Of a stretch of 64,000 nucleotides of DNA, positions 6,718 through 14,816 are shown one piece after another. Numbering within the stretch: the first letter of the stretch is position 1; the number at the start of each line of letters is the position of its first letter. Both the position numbers and the translations under genes were made by a program. Source of the DNA: Ornithomonoglobus_A sp045649025 (GTDB lineage Bacteria > Bacillota > Clostridia > UBA1381); assembly GCA_045649025.1 (NCBI GenBank), contig JAZRPB010000025.1, positions 40,550-104,549 of the forward strand. The letters are read 5' to 3'. The notes under the pieces are model-generated. The model ran no database searches. It worked only from the letters and a program-made list of their open reading frames with translations, and had not been told where the DNA came from.

Positions 6718-7920
6718 TTATTTATTTTGCTTAATTGCCGTTGCAAGAGAGCTTACAAACAGATTTGCATCGTTCTTTGTGATTATAAGCGGCGGTGCAA
6801 TTCTTATTGTGTTACCTCCACAAAGGCTTGTTAAAAATCCATTTTCAAACAAATCGTTAAATACCGCCTTTGCAATGTCTTGCTTTAGCTCCACACCAAT
6901 TAACAAGCCTGCAACACGCACATCCAAAACAAATTCAGGATAGTTTTGCTTTAGCTCGTTAAGCTTCTCTTTAAAATGCTCACCAACAGTTTTTGCATTA
7001 TCTAAAAGCTTTTCTGTTTCCATAATTTCAAACACTGCCAGACCTGCAGCTGTTGCAAACGGATTGCCGCCAAATGTTGTGCCGTGATCACCTGGTGAAA
7101 AAGCTGATGCAATCTCCTCCTTTGCACAAACTGCACCAATAGGAATACCGTTGCCAAGTGCTTTTGCAGATGTGAATATATCAGGCTCAACACCATACAT
7201 CTGGTGAGCAAACATATAGCCTGTTCTTCCCATACCTGTTTGCACTTCATCAAATATTAACAAAATTTTGTGTCTGTCACAAATTTCACGAAGCTCTTTA
7301 ACGTATTCAACATCCATTGGATGAACTCCGCTTTCACCTTGTATTAATTCTATCATAATAGCTGCAGTTTTTGGTGTTATTGCAGCTTTAATTGCATTTA
7401 TATTATTTGGTTCAACCTGTTTTACACCTGGTAAAAGTGGATAGTACGGTTTTTGGTACTTTTCCTGTCCCGTTGCAGCCACTGTTGCAAGAGTTCTGCC
7501 GTGGAATGATTTATCCAACGTTATAATTTCATACTTTTCAATATTTTTCTTATGAAAATATATTTTAGCTAATTTCATTGCCCCTTCGTTAGCTTCTGCA
7601 CCACTGTTTGCAAAAAAGGCTCTGTCGGCACAGCTATTCTCAACAAGCTTTTTAGCAAGCTTTGCCTGATTTTCTATGTAGTATAAGCTTGATGTATGAA
7701 TCAGCTTATCAATCTGATTTTTGAGTGCTTCAATAAATTTAGGATGCGAATGACCAAGTGCATTCACTGCAATACCGCCAAGAAAATCGTAGTATTCTTT
7801 CCCATCGGTAGAATACAGCTTCATACCCTCGCCCTTTTCAAATGCAACATTTAATCTGTCGCCAAATGTATTCATATAATATTGTTTATCTAACTGTTTA
7901 ATTTCATCTAATGCAGCCAA
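6718..7920 (-). CDS. argD: Acetylornithine aminotransferase
   Basis: Class III PLP aminotransferase converting N-acetylglutamate semialdehyde to N-acetylornithine, 400 residues. The start is TTG 7920 (MAALDEIKQLD) because GGAGG lies 8 bases upstream; a start at 7935 would put the ribosome site inside the gene. Motifs: FFANSGAEANEGAMKLA (PLP phosphate site), LLIFDEVQTGMGRTG (ring-stacking Asp), and the Schiff-base lysine in SAKALGNGIPIG near residue 250, then GTTFGGNP. It leads the argD-argF-GNAT unit. Upstream are a good promoter and an ARG-box-like palindrome, so repression by an ArgR/AhrC-type regulator is likely. Confidence 0.95.
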   Translation of the reverse strand: MAALDEIKQLDKQYYMNTFGDRLNVAFEKGEGMKLYSTDGKEYYDFLGGIAVNALGHSHPKFIEALKNQIDKLIHTSSLYYIENQAKLAKKLVENSCADRAFFANSGAEANEGAMKLAKIYFHKKNIEKYEIITLDKSFHGRTLATVAATGQEKYQKPYYPLLPGVKQVEPNNINAIKAAITPKTAAIMIELIQGESGVHPMDVEYVKELREICDRHKILLIFDEVQTGMGRTGYMFAHQMYGVEPDIFTSAKALGNGIPIGAVCAKEEIASAFSPGDHGTTFGGNPFATAAGLAVFEIMETEKLLDNAKTVGEHFKEKLNELKQNYPEFVLDVRVAGLLIGVELKQDIAKAVFNDLFENGFLTSLCGGNTIRIAPPLIITKNDANLFVSSLATAIKQNK

Positions 7921-7958
7921 GTTATTATCCTCCAAAAAACCAATTTTAACTTAAATAT

Positions 7959-7988
7959 ATTATAAACCTTTTTGCATAAAAATGCAAG
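7959..7988 (-). promoter_or_regulatory. argD promoter with ARG-box-like operator
   Basis: On the minus strand TTGCAT (7987-7982) and TATAAT (7964-7959) are 17 bases apart. The 18-mer TTTGCATAAAAATGCAAG (plus strand, 7971-7988) is a TTGCAT-AAAA-ATGCAA palindrome. It has the spacing and most positions of the ARG box WNTGAATWWWWATTCANW and overlaps the -35 box, a typical repressor position. The promoter call is solid; the operator call is inference. Confidence 0.6.
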
Positions 7989-8026
7989 TCTTTTTCAAAA
8001 ATAATTTAATATTATTGAAAAAGACT
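7987..8026 (-). terminator. Terminator downstream of malQ
   Basis: 12-bp perfect stem (7987-7998 with 8015-8026), extended inside by a 6-bp AATAAT/ATTATT stem. On the minus strand it is followed by a short TTGCATTTTT tract. It separates malQ from the argD promoter and touches its -35 box. Confidence 0.65.
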
Positions 8027-8073
8027 AATATTTTATGAATATTTATAACTTTTATATGAATATTATTCATTTT

Positions 8074-9504
8074 TTATCTGCTATATATCCAATTCCATTT
8101 TCTGTATTTATTGCAGTCGATACTCATAAGCTGTTCCTTTGTAATTCGATAGAGCCAATTTCCCTCTGCTTTTCCGGGAGTGTTCAATCTTGTATCCGAG
8201 CCATAGCCAAGAAGATCCTGAATAGGAAAAATAACAAGCCCTGCATTGCTGGCATAGAGTGTTCTTATTATACTGTTGTACCCTTTATTCCAATCGGAAT
8301 CAGTATAACCGCAATACTCTAAAAGCTCCTGTCTTTTACCATCATCAAGCTCCCAAACATATCCAAGGAGGGTATTATTATCGTGCGTGCCTGTATATGC
8401 AACTGAATTATTTATATAGTGGTGCGGTTTATGTATAGAATCCCCGTCACCCAAAAAACCAAACTGTAACACTCGCATACCAGGGAAAGTGCTGTAATTA
8501 ACCAGCTCAACAACTTCATTTGTGATTTCGCCAAGGTCCTCTGCAATAATGAGCTTATCCCCTGCAAGAGCTTTTAAAACATCAATAAAGTCCTTGCCAG
8601 GTCCCTTTACCCACTGTCCGTTTTTAGCATTTTTTGAGCCATACGGAATACTGTAATATGATTCAAGACCTCTGAAATGGTCAATACGGACACCGTCAAA
8701 AAGCTCGAGCATTAAATTCATACGCTCTATCCACCATTTATATCCGTCTTTTTTCATATACTCCCAATCATAGAGCGGATTACCCCAAAGCTGACCGTCC
8801 TCGGAAAAATAATCAGGCGGAACGCCTGCAACACACTTTGGCACATTCTTTTCGTCTAACTGAAACTGTTTACGATTTGCCCACACGTCACAACTGTCGT
8901 ATGCAACAAAAATCGGAATATCACCAATGATTTTTACATTTTTTGCATTAGCATACGTTTTTATTTCCTTCCATTGTGAAAAAAATTCATACTGAATAAA
9001 CTGCCAGGCAAATAAAACCTCCGCATCAATTTCTTCTGTTTTCCATTGCGTCCAACACAGGTCTTCATTTGCAGCTTTTAAAGCCATAAATTCGCAAAAG
9101 TCTGCAATATTTTTATGTGTAGAAATAAATTGCTCAATTTCACCTCTGTCTTTTACACGCATAGATGCAGTTTTTAAAAGCTTAAAGCGTGTATGATACA
9201 AATGTTCATATTCACAGCTATATGGTGTATTTTGCTTATTCTCCTCTAATTCCTGTGTTGTAATTAAGCCTTTGTTTGCTAATATATTTAAATCAACAAA
9301 ATATGGATTTCCCGCAAATGCAGAATAAGATTTATATGGTGAATTACATTCATCAACCATTGTAAAGGGCAAAACCTGCCAATATTTAAAGCCGCAATCT
9401 GCCAAAAAATCAACAAATTCCTTTGCCTCGCTGCCGAATGAACCCGTCGAATAATCACCGTATAGCGACGAGATGTGCATCAAAACCCCGCTTGCTCTTT
9501 CCAT
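8074..9504 (-). CDS. malQ: 4-alpha-glucanotransferase (amylomaltase)
   Basis: GH77 enzyme that disproportionates malto-oligosaccharides in glycogen or maltodextrin metabolism; 476 residues, near the usual 500. Family motifs: DIPIFVAYDSCDVW, GVRIDHFRGLESYYSIP (nucleophile Asp), KLIIAEDLGEIT (acid/base Glu) and YTGTHDNNTLLGY (third catalytic Asp). The ATG at 9504 follows GGAG at normal spacing. It is a single gene between prfA and argD, with no phosphorylase or glycogen genes beside it, so its pathway partners must be elsewhere. Confidence 0.95.
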   Translation of the reverse strand: MERASGVLMHISSLYGDYSTGSFGSEAKEFVDFLADCGFKYWQVLPFTMVDECNSPYKSYSAFAGNPYFVDLNILANKGLITTQELEENKQNTPYSCEYEHLYHTRFKLLKTASMRVKDRGEIEQFISTHKNIADFCEFMALKAANEDLCWTQWKTEEIDAEVLFAWQFIQYEFFSQWKEIKTYANAKNVKIIGDIPIFVAYDSCDVWANRKQFQLDEKNVPKCVAGVPPDYFSEDGQLWGNPLYDWEYMKKDGYKWWIERMNLMLELFDGVRIDHFRGLESYYSIPYGSKNAKNGQWVKGPGKDFIDVLKALAGDKLIIAEDLGEITNEVVELVNYSTFPGMRVLQFGFLGDGDSIHKPHHYINNSVAYTGTHDNNTLLGYVWELDDGKRQELLEYCGYTDSDWNKGYNSIIRTLYASNAGLVIFPIQDLLGYGSDTRLNTPGKAEGNWLYRITKEQLMSIDCNKYRKWNWIYSR

Positions 9505-9542
9505 TTATTCATCTCCGTATTTTTATTTATAATTAATAACCG

Positions 9543-10613
9543 TTAGTTCTCTGTTTGTGATAGCTTTGCAGCCTGGTCGGCGGTTATTAAAGCATCTATA
9601 AGCTCATCCATATTGCCGTCTAAAATCTGTTCAAGCTTGTATAGAGTAAGATTAATTCTATGGTCGGTAACTCTTCCTTGCGGAAAGTTGTACGTTCTTA
9701 TTCTCTCACTTCTGTCGCCAGAACCAACCTGCATTTTACGCTCGTCTGCAATTTCCTTATGGCGTTGTGCCTCCATTGCATCGTAAATTCTTGAACGAAG
9801 AATTTTCATAGCCTTGTCTTTATTCTTATGTTGAGATTTTTCATCCTGACACGACACAACAATACCTGTTGGCAAGTGAGTTATACGCACCGCAGAGTCG
9901 GTTGTGTTTACGCACTGTCCGCCTGGGCCGCCCGCACGGAACACATCTATTCTTAAATCATTTTGATTAATTTCTACTTCAACCTCTTCAACCTCGGGCA
10001 ATACTGCAACAGTTACGGCTGATGTGTGAATACGTCCGCCGCTTTCTGTTTCGGGCACGCGCTGTACACGGTGAACACCGCTTTCAAATTTGAATTTTGA
10101 GTATGCACCCTGTCCTTCTATTGAGAATGATACCTCCTTATATCCGCCAATATCTGTTGCGTTGGAGTTAAGAATATCTATCTTCCAACGCTTTGCTTCG
10201 GAATACATTGAATACATCCTCATCAAATCCGCTGCAAACAGGGCAGCCTCGTCGCCGCCTGTGCCGCCTCGTATTTCAACAATAACGTTCTTTTCATCGT
10301 TAGGGTCTTTTGGCAGCAGGAGTACCTTCAGCTCCTCGGATACAACCTTAATTCGTTCCTCCGCCTCGTTAAGCTCCTGCTTTATCATTTCTTCAAATTC
10401 TTTTTCCTGTCCCATTTCGAGCATTTCTTTATCGTCTGCAATGGTTTTCTTTGCTTCCTTATACTCTTTATATTTGTTTACAATAGGTGTAAGGTCGGAA
10501 TGCTCCTTGCAAAACTTTCTCCACGATTCCTGGTCTGCAATAATTTCGGGGTCGCTTATTTTTTCTGAAACAAAATTAAATCTTTCTTCTAATGCTTCTA
10601 ACTTATCAAACAT
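9543..10613 (-). CDS. prfA: Peptide chain release factor 1
   Basis: Releases finished peptides at UAA and UAG. I start it at ATG 10613 (MFDKLEALEERFNF), preceded by AGAGGAAAT, giving 356 residues, the normal length; eight extra upstream residues in frame are unlikely. The catalytic GGQ is in FRAGGPGGQCVNTTDSAVR near residue 230. The codon-reading region contains HRVQRVPETESGGRIHTS, the RF1 form rather than RF2. In many Firmicutes prfA neighbours prmC; no prmC is seen here. Confidence 0.97.
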   Translation of the reverse strand: MFDKLEALEERFNFVSEKISDPEIIADQESWRKFCKEHSDLTPIVNKYKEYKEAKKTIADDKEMLEMGQEKEFEEMIKQELNEAEERIKVVSEELKVLLLPKDPNDEKNVIVEIRGGTGGDEAALFAADLMRMYSMYSEAKRWKIDILNSNATDIGGYKEVSFSIEGQGAYSKFKFESGVHRVQRVPETESGGRIHTSAVTVAVLPEVEEVEVEINQNDLRIDVFRAGGPGGQCVNTTDSAVRITHLPTGIVVSCQDEKSQHKNKDKAMKILRSRIYDAMEAQRHKEIADERKMQVGSGDRSERIRTYNFPQGRVTDHRINLTLYKLEQILDGNMDELIDALITADQAAKLSQTEN

Positions 10614-10699
10614 TTTATTTCCTCTTTCTACGCACATTTCTACATAGTATATTTTATTATAAATTCACTTTTATGTCAACACTTTTTGTAAGATATTTC

Positions 10700-10728
10700 T
10701 TGATTATTATGTGAATTTATGGTATACT
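10700..10728 (+). promoter_or_regulatory. Promoter of the pseudouridine synthase gene
   Basis: TTGATT (10700-10705) and TATACT (10723-10728) with a 17-base spacer, 25 bases before the chosen start. It is divergent from prfA. Confidence 0.7.
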
Positions 10729-10753
10729 TAAGGTGGTTTAGGCGGTGATAATA

Positions 10754-11449
10754 ATGAGATTGGATAAATATCTTGCAAATTGCGGAGTTGGGGCAAGAAG
10801 TGAGGTTAAAAAGATAATAAAAAGCGGTGTTGTAGCCATAAACGGCACTGTTATAAAAAAGAGTGATGAAAATGTAAGCGACACTGATATTGTATCCGTA
10901 AATGGTGAGGAAATAAAATATCGTGAATTTGTATATTTGATGTTAAATAAGCCACAAGGCTATGTGAGTGCAACAGAGGACAGAGAGCATAAAACAGTTC
11001 TTGATTTAATTGGCGATGAATATTCACATTTTAACCTCTTTCCTGTTGGCAGACTTGATATCGACACCGAGGGCTTATTAATTCTCACAAATGACGGTGC
11101 ATTTGCACACTCTGTTACATCGCCCAAAAAAGAGGTATATAAAACATACTTTGCAAGACTTGACAAGGATGCCGATATTGATGATGTTGAAAGCTTTAAA
11201 AACGGCATGGAGTTTAAAGATTTTACCGCAAAAAGTGCAATATTGGATATTACAGATAAAAAAAATGAAGTATATATAAAAATATACGAGGGTAAATTCC
11301 ATCAGGTTAAGAGAATGTGTGAAAGAGTTGGTAAAACGGTTGTGTATTTAAAACGTGTTGCAATTGGTAATCTTTTGCTTTACAATAGCCTTGAAGTTGG
11401 AGAATACAGAGAGTTAAATGATGATGAATTAAGAATGATATTTGAATAA
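10754..11449 (+). CDS. rsuA: Pseudouridine synthase, RsuA family (16S rRNA type)
   Basis: Isomerises a uridine in rRNA, by family most likely 16S U516 or a nearby position. The N-terminal S4 RNA-binding domain (MRLDKYLANCGVGARSEVKK) is followed by the catalytic domain with GRLDIDTEGLLILTNDG, whose first Asp is the nucleophile, and HQVKRMCERVGK near the end. The 231-residue length fits RsuA/RluE better than the longer RluB. ATG 10754 is preceded by AGGCGGTGAT, a near-ideal ribosome site; GTG 10745 is an in-frame alternative adding three residues. It is a single gene ended by the terminator at 11485-11518. Confidence 0.9.
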   Translation: MRLDKYLANCGVGARSEVKKIIKSGVVAINGTVIKKSDENVSDTDIVSVNGEEIKYREFVYLMLNKPQGYVSATEDREHKTVLDLIGDEYSHFNLFPVGRLDIDTEGLLILTNDGAFAHSVTSPKKEVYKTYFARLDKDADIDDVESFKNGMEFKDFTAKSAILDITDKKNEVYIKIYEGKFHQVKRMCERVGKTVVYLKRVAIGNLLLYNSLEVGEYRELNDDELRMIFE

Positions 11450-11456
11450 ATTTTAA

Positions 11457-11484
11457 GAGGGCACGAAAGACCCTCCCCTACAAT
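11457..11484. repeat. GTAGGGG-type palindromic repeat, copy B
   Basis: GAGGG (11457-11461) pairs with CCCTC (11471-11475), followed by CCCTACAAT. It shares the CCCCTACAAT end and hairpin layout with 5094-5121, while the stem sequence differs. It lies directly between the rsuA stop and the terminator. Confidence 0.5.
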
Positions 11485-11518
11485 AAAAGACCAAACGAAA
11501 TTAATCGTTTGGTCTTTT
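11485..11518. terminator. Bidirectional terminator between rsuA and hisA
   Basis: 14-bp perfect stem (11485-11498 with 11505-11518) with a 6-nt loop, A-run and T-run at the two ends, between convergent genes. Confidence 0.9.
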
Positions 11519-11524
11519 GATTTT

Positions 11525-12238
11525 CTATTTTGCAACTTCTATTGCTTCTTTTAAATCTACATTACCTGTATAGAGTGCACGTCCAACAATTACGCCATCA
11601 ACACCTGTATCGGCAAGTGATTTTATATGCTCTATACTACCTATACCGCCCGATGCTATAATATCGGCATCAACTGCATTTGCCATTTCACGCATTGCCT
11701 CAACATTTGGTCCTGCAAGCGTGCCATCGGTGGCAATATCGGTATAAACTATTGTTTTAACACCCATATCAACCATCATTTTTGCAAATTCAATTGCAGT
11801 AAAGTCACTTGTTTTTTCCCAACCCTCAACTGCAACCATTCCATCCTTTGCATCTATTCCTATAACAATCTTGTCGCCATATTTTGCAACAGCTTCTTTT
11901 ATAAATTTGGGATTTGATACTGCCTTTGTGCCAATTATTACTCTTGCTATACCATAGGAAAGCTTTGTTTCAATATCCTCGATTGTGCGTATTCCGCCGC
12001 CTGTTTGCACAGGAACAGATACGTTTTCGCAAATTTCCTTTATTTTTTGTGCATTAACTCCATTACCCTTCAGTGCTCCGTCGAGGTCTACAACGTGTAT
12101 AAACTCGCCGCCTTGCTCCTCCCATTTCTTTGCCATTTCGGCAGGGTTTTTGCCATATACTGTAACATCAGAAAATCTGCCTTGCAGAAGTCTTACACAG
12201 TTGCCGTCTTTTATATCTATTGCGGGGTATATTCTCAT
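11525..12238 (-). CDS. hisA: HisA, ProFAR isomerase
   Basis: Phosphoribosylformimino-AICAR-phosphate isomerase, the Amadori step of histidine synthesis; TIM barrel, 237 residues. MRIYPAIDIKDGNCVRLLQG carries the first catalytic Asp. VVDLDGALKG, QTGGGIRT, YTDIATDGTLAGPN (second catalytic Asp) and ASGGIGS follow in order. It is the third his gene on this strand after hisZ and hisG, but 132 bases containing a hairpin repeat separate it from hisG. hisB, hisD, hisH, hisF and hisI are not in the window. Confidence 0.96.
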   Translation of the reverse strand: MRIYPAIDIKDGNCVRLLQGRFSDVTVYGKNPAEMAKKWEEQGGEFIHVVDLDGALKGNGVNAQKIKEICENVSVPVQTGGGIRTIEDIETKLSYGIARVIIGTKAVSNPKFIKEAVAKYGDKIVIGIDAKDGMVAVEGWEKTSDFTAIEFAKMMVDMGVKTIVYTDIATDGTLAGPNVEAMREMANAVDADIIASGGIGSIEHIKSLADTGVDGVIVGRALYTGNVDLKEAIEVAK

Positions 12239-12289
12239 TTTATAATTGTTCCTTTCGTCTTTTAGTATAGCAAATATGAGTTTAATAGA

Positions 12290-12372
12290 AAAATTGTTCA
12301 GATTGCCGTTTGAAAAAGCGACGGCGTATGTTGATACGCCGAGTTTTTGAAAATGGTGAGATGGGCAATTTT
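12290..12372 (+). repeat. ~85-nt hairpin repeat with internal A-G/G-A mismatch, copy 2
   Basis: AAAATTGTTCAGATTGCC (12290-12307), identical to copy 1, pairs with GGTGAGATGGGCAATTTT (12355-12372). Changes from copy 1 keep pairing through G-U, and the same adjacent G/A mismatch remains. The inner hairpin is CGGCGTAT-GTTG-ATACGCCG (12322-12341), flanked by AAAAA/TTTTT. It ends inside the hisG stop codon (12371-12373). It occupies most of the hisG-hisA gap. Confidence 0.72.
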
Positions 12373-12997
12373 ACTTTTTAAACTCGTTAACTATTTTCAT
12401 TATTCTTTCCTTCTCCATCTTCATAGAAACTCTGTTCACAACCAATCTTGCACTTAAAGGACATACCTCCTCTAAAACATCAAGTCCGTTTTCACGTAAT
12501 GTTTTACCCGTTTCAACAATATCCACTATAACGTGTGAAAGTCCAACAAGAGGTGCCAGCTCAACCGAGCCGTTAAGCTTTATAATTTCAACGGTCATAC
12601 CCTTTTCTTCACGAAAGAATTTATCGGCTATGCCTGTGTACTTTGATGCAACACGCAAATTTGTGATTTTATCGTACTTGCCCTTTAGCTCAACAGGACC
12701 GCAAACACACATACTGCACTTTCCAAAGCCAAGGTCTACCATTTCATAAAGCTTTCTGTTTTCTTCTAATATTGTATCTTTACCTACTATGCCTATATCC
12801 GCTGCACCATGCTCAACATATGTGGGCACGTCGGAAGCCTTAACAAGTATAAATTTAACCTTGTTTACCTCATCTGTAAATATAAGCTTTCTTGTTTTCT
12901 CTTTCATTTGCGAGCAATCCATACCCAGATTTATAAATGTATCCATTGCAAGCTCGGCAAGTCTGCCCTTTGCCAAGGCAACTGTAAGATATTTCAT
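12371..12997 (-). CDS. hisG: ATP phosphoribosyltransferase, short form catalytic subunit
   Basis: First committed step of histidine synthesis: ATP plus PRPP gives phosphoribosyl-ATP. At 208 residues it is the short HisG type, which lacks the C-terminal histidine-binding domain and needs HisZ; hisZ lies 13 bases upstream. LTVALAKGRLAELAMDTF and VKASDVPTYVEHGAADIGIVGKD are the conserved N-terminal segments, and LNGSVELAPLVGLSHVIVDIVETGKTLRENGL carries the PRPP-binding loop. Histidine feedback is expected to act through the HisZ complex. Confidence 0.95.
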   Translation of the reverse strand: MKYLTVALAKGRLAELAMDTFINLGMDCSQMKEKTRKLIFTDEVNKVKFILVKASDVPTYVEHGAADIGIVGKDTILEENRKLYEMVDLGFGKCSMCVCGPVELKGKYDKITNLRVASKYTGIADKFFREEKGMTVEIIKLNGSVELAPLVGLSHVIVDIVETGKTLRENGLDVLEEVCPLSARLVVNRVSMKMEKERIMKIVNEFKK

Positions 12998-13010
12998 TAT
13001 TTTTTATCTC

Positions 13011-14240
13011 CTATTCCGATATATTCATTTCACTCTCTGTATTTTCAGTGATATTATACATTGTAATTTTATTATTACATATCTTTACAATGTTTTTGTT
13101 TATTGACTTTGCATATAAAAGTGCACTATCAAAGCTATTATCCTGAATATATATCTGTGCATTAATATTCTCTGTATTTCTTAAATATTTAGCCACACTG
13201 TATGCCTTATCCATCATACCGTCACAGGCAAAAACAACAACACCATTATCTTCAATAACAATTTCATTTTCTATAACCGAAAGCAGACGGTTTATTCCTA
13301 TTGCAACGCCAACCGCACCCTTGGGAGCACCAAAGTTTTGCATCATCTTATCGTAGCGTCCGCCTGCAAATACAGGGAAACCAATGCCTGCGGTATAGCC
13401 TTTAAATATAGAGCCTGTATAGTAATCTATGCTCTGAAGCATACCAAGGTCGATTGAAATGTATTTATCTAATCCAAAGGCTGACATACAATCATAAATA
13501 GCACTTAAGTTTTCCAATGCTTGCTTTGACGTGCTATTAAGTCCATTAACCATAGCCTGTGAAATAACCTCACGTCCGCCAAACATATACGGAAGCTCTA
13601 TCAAAAGCTTTTTAATATCCTCACTTATATCAAGCTTATCTGTGATTTGTTGTATGCCAACACAATCCTTTGCGTCTATTCTTTCACGCAATACCGACAT
13701 TTCCTTTTCGCTTAAATTTGCCTGCTCTGCAAGTCCGTTAAAGAAGGCAACCTGTCCAACCTCAACATTAAGCTCCTTAACACCTGTTGCTAATGTAGCC
13801 TCAATTGCTGCAGCTATAACCTCTGCATCTGCCTTTGGTGAGTATGAGCCGATAAGCTCTATTCCGCTTTGTGTAAACTCTCGTTGGGATGCGTTATGGT
13901 CTCTTTCAAGACGGTATACATTACCGTTATACATATATCTCTGCACAAAGTTGTTATTTACCTTTGTTGCAGCCATACGTGCTATTGAATTTGTAAAATC
14001 AGGACGAAGTGCTAAAAGACTTCCCTTTTCATCGAAAAATCTAAACATTTTATCTTGTGAAAATGAGCCGTCATCACCAACATAGCAATCGTAATACTCA
14101 AATGTTGGTACCTCAACCTCGCTATATCCCCAAGATGACAGCACCTTTTTTATTGTATTTTGTGTTTTTGTTTTTTTAGCACATTCAGCCGGAAGTATAT
14201 CATTAACTCCGGTGGGTGTATGTAACTTTAACTGTGACAT
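13011..14240 (-). CDS. hisZ: ATP phosphoribosyltransferase regulatory subunit
   Basis: A histidyl-tRNA synthetase-like protein that forms the hetero-octamer with short HisG and provides histidine sensing. It has 409 residues, with class II synthetase motif 2-like RYMYNGNVYRLERDHNASQREFTQSGIELIG and motif 3-like AGGRYDKMMQNFGAPKGAVGVAIGINRLL. Direct coupling to short hisG favours HisZ over a true HisRS. The C-terminal ~90 residues are divergent. First gene of the small his cluster; the Nudix gene lies 21 bases upstream. Confidence 0.92.
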   Translation of the reverse strand: MSQLKLHTPTGVNDILPAECAKKTKTQNTIKKVLSSWGYSEVEVPTFEYYDCYVGDDGSFSQDKMFRFFDEKGSLLALRPDFTNSIARMAATKVNNNFVQRYMYNGNVYRLERDHNASQREFTQSGIELIGSYSPKADAEVIAAAIEATLATGVKELNVEVGQVAFFNGLAEQANLSEKEMSVLRERIDAKDCVGIQQITDKLDISEDIKKLLIELPYMFGGREVISQAMVNGLNSTSKQALENLSAIYDCMSAFGLDKYISIDLGMLQSIDYYTGSIFKGYTAGIGFPVFAGGRYDKMMQNFGAPKGAVGVAIGINRLLSVIENEIVIEDNGVVVFACDGMMDKAYSVAKYLRNTENINAQIYIQDNSFDSALLYAKSINKNIVKICNNKITMYNITENTESEMNISE

Positions 14241-14261
14241 ATTTTTACATACCTTTCTTAA

Positions 14262-14798
14262 TTATTTTGATATAATTTCCTTTGTTTTTAATATTGCAAT
14301 TGCAGTTTTGCAATCGTAAATTTCATTATTCATAACCATATTATATAATTCATTAATATGATATTTTTTAACATTTAAAAATTCACCGTCATCTAAATTC
14401 TGACCAACCCATTTTAAGTTTCTTGCAAGGTATATATGAAGCTTCTCTTCACAATATCCGGGCGTTGCATAATACGCACCAAGATATTCAAAATCACTTG
14501 CCTCATAGCCTGTTTCTTCTATTAATTCACGTTTACCACATTCAAGAGGTTCTTCACCCGCTTCAAGCTTACCTGCCGGAATTTCGAGCATTTCACACTT
14601 TGCCGCAATACGATATTGCGACACCATAAATACCTCGTTATTTTCAGTTAGTGCAATAACTCCAACACCGCCATTATGTGCTATAAGTTCACGTGTTGCC
14701 TCTGCACCGTCGGGAAGAATAACGTTGTCTACTCTAACTTTAAAAACCTTACCATCAAAAACAGGTCTTGATGATATTACCTTCTCTTCAAAATTCAT
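14262..14798 (-). CDS. Nudix hydrolase, ADP-ribose pyrophosphatase type
   Basis: 178 residues with a complete Nudix box at about 76-98 (G-x5-E-x7-REL-x-EE-x-G; seen as GKLEAGEE...RELIEETGY). The overall layout, with SRPVFDGKVFKV at the N-terminus and ELIAHNGGVGVIAL before the box, matches the ADP-ribose pyrophosphatase (NudF) group, which hydrolyses ADP-ribose to AMP and ribose-5-phosphate. Substrate is inferred from family only. It lies between the methyltransferase (18 bases upstream) and hisZ, apparently in one transcript. Confidence 0.9.
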   Translation of the reverse strand: MNFEEKVISSRPVFDGKVFKVRVDNVILPDGAEATRELIAHNGGVGVIALTENNEVFMVSQYRIAAKCEMLEIPAGKLEAGEEPLECGKRELIEETGYEASDFEYLGAYYATPGYCEEKLHIYLARNLKWVGQNLDDGEFLNVKKYHINELYNMVMNNEIYDCKTAIAILKTKEIISK

Positions 14799-14816
14799 TC
14801 TAAATCTCCTATAAAA

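Noticed and set aside
7921..7935. Earlier start of argD at TTG 7935
   Set aside because: It would include the GGAGG ribosome site in the coding region; TTG 7920 has correct spacing to that site.
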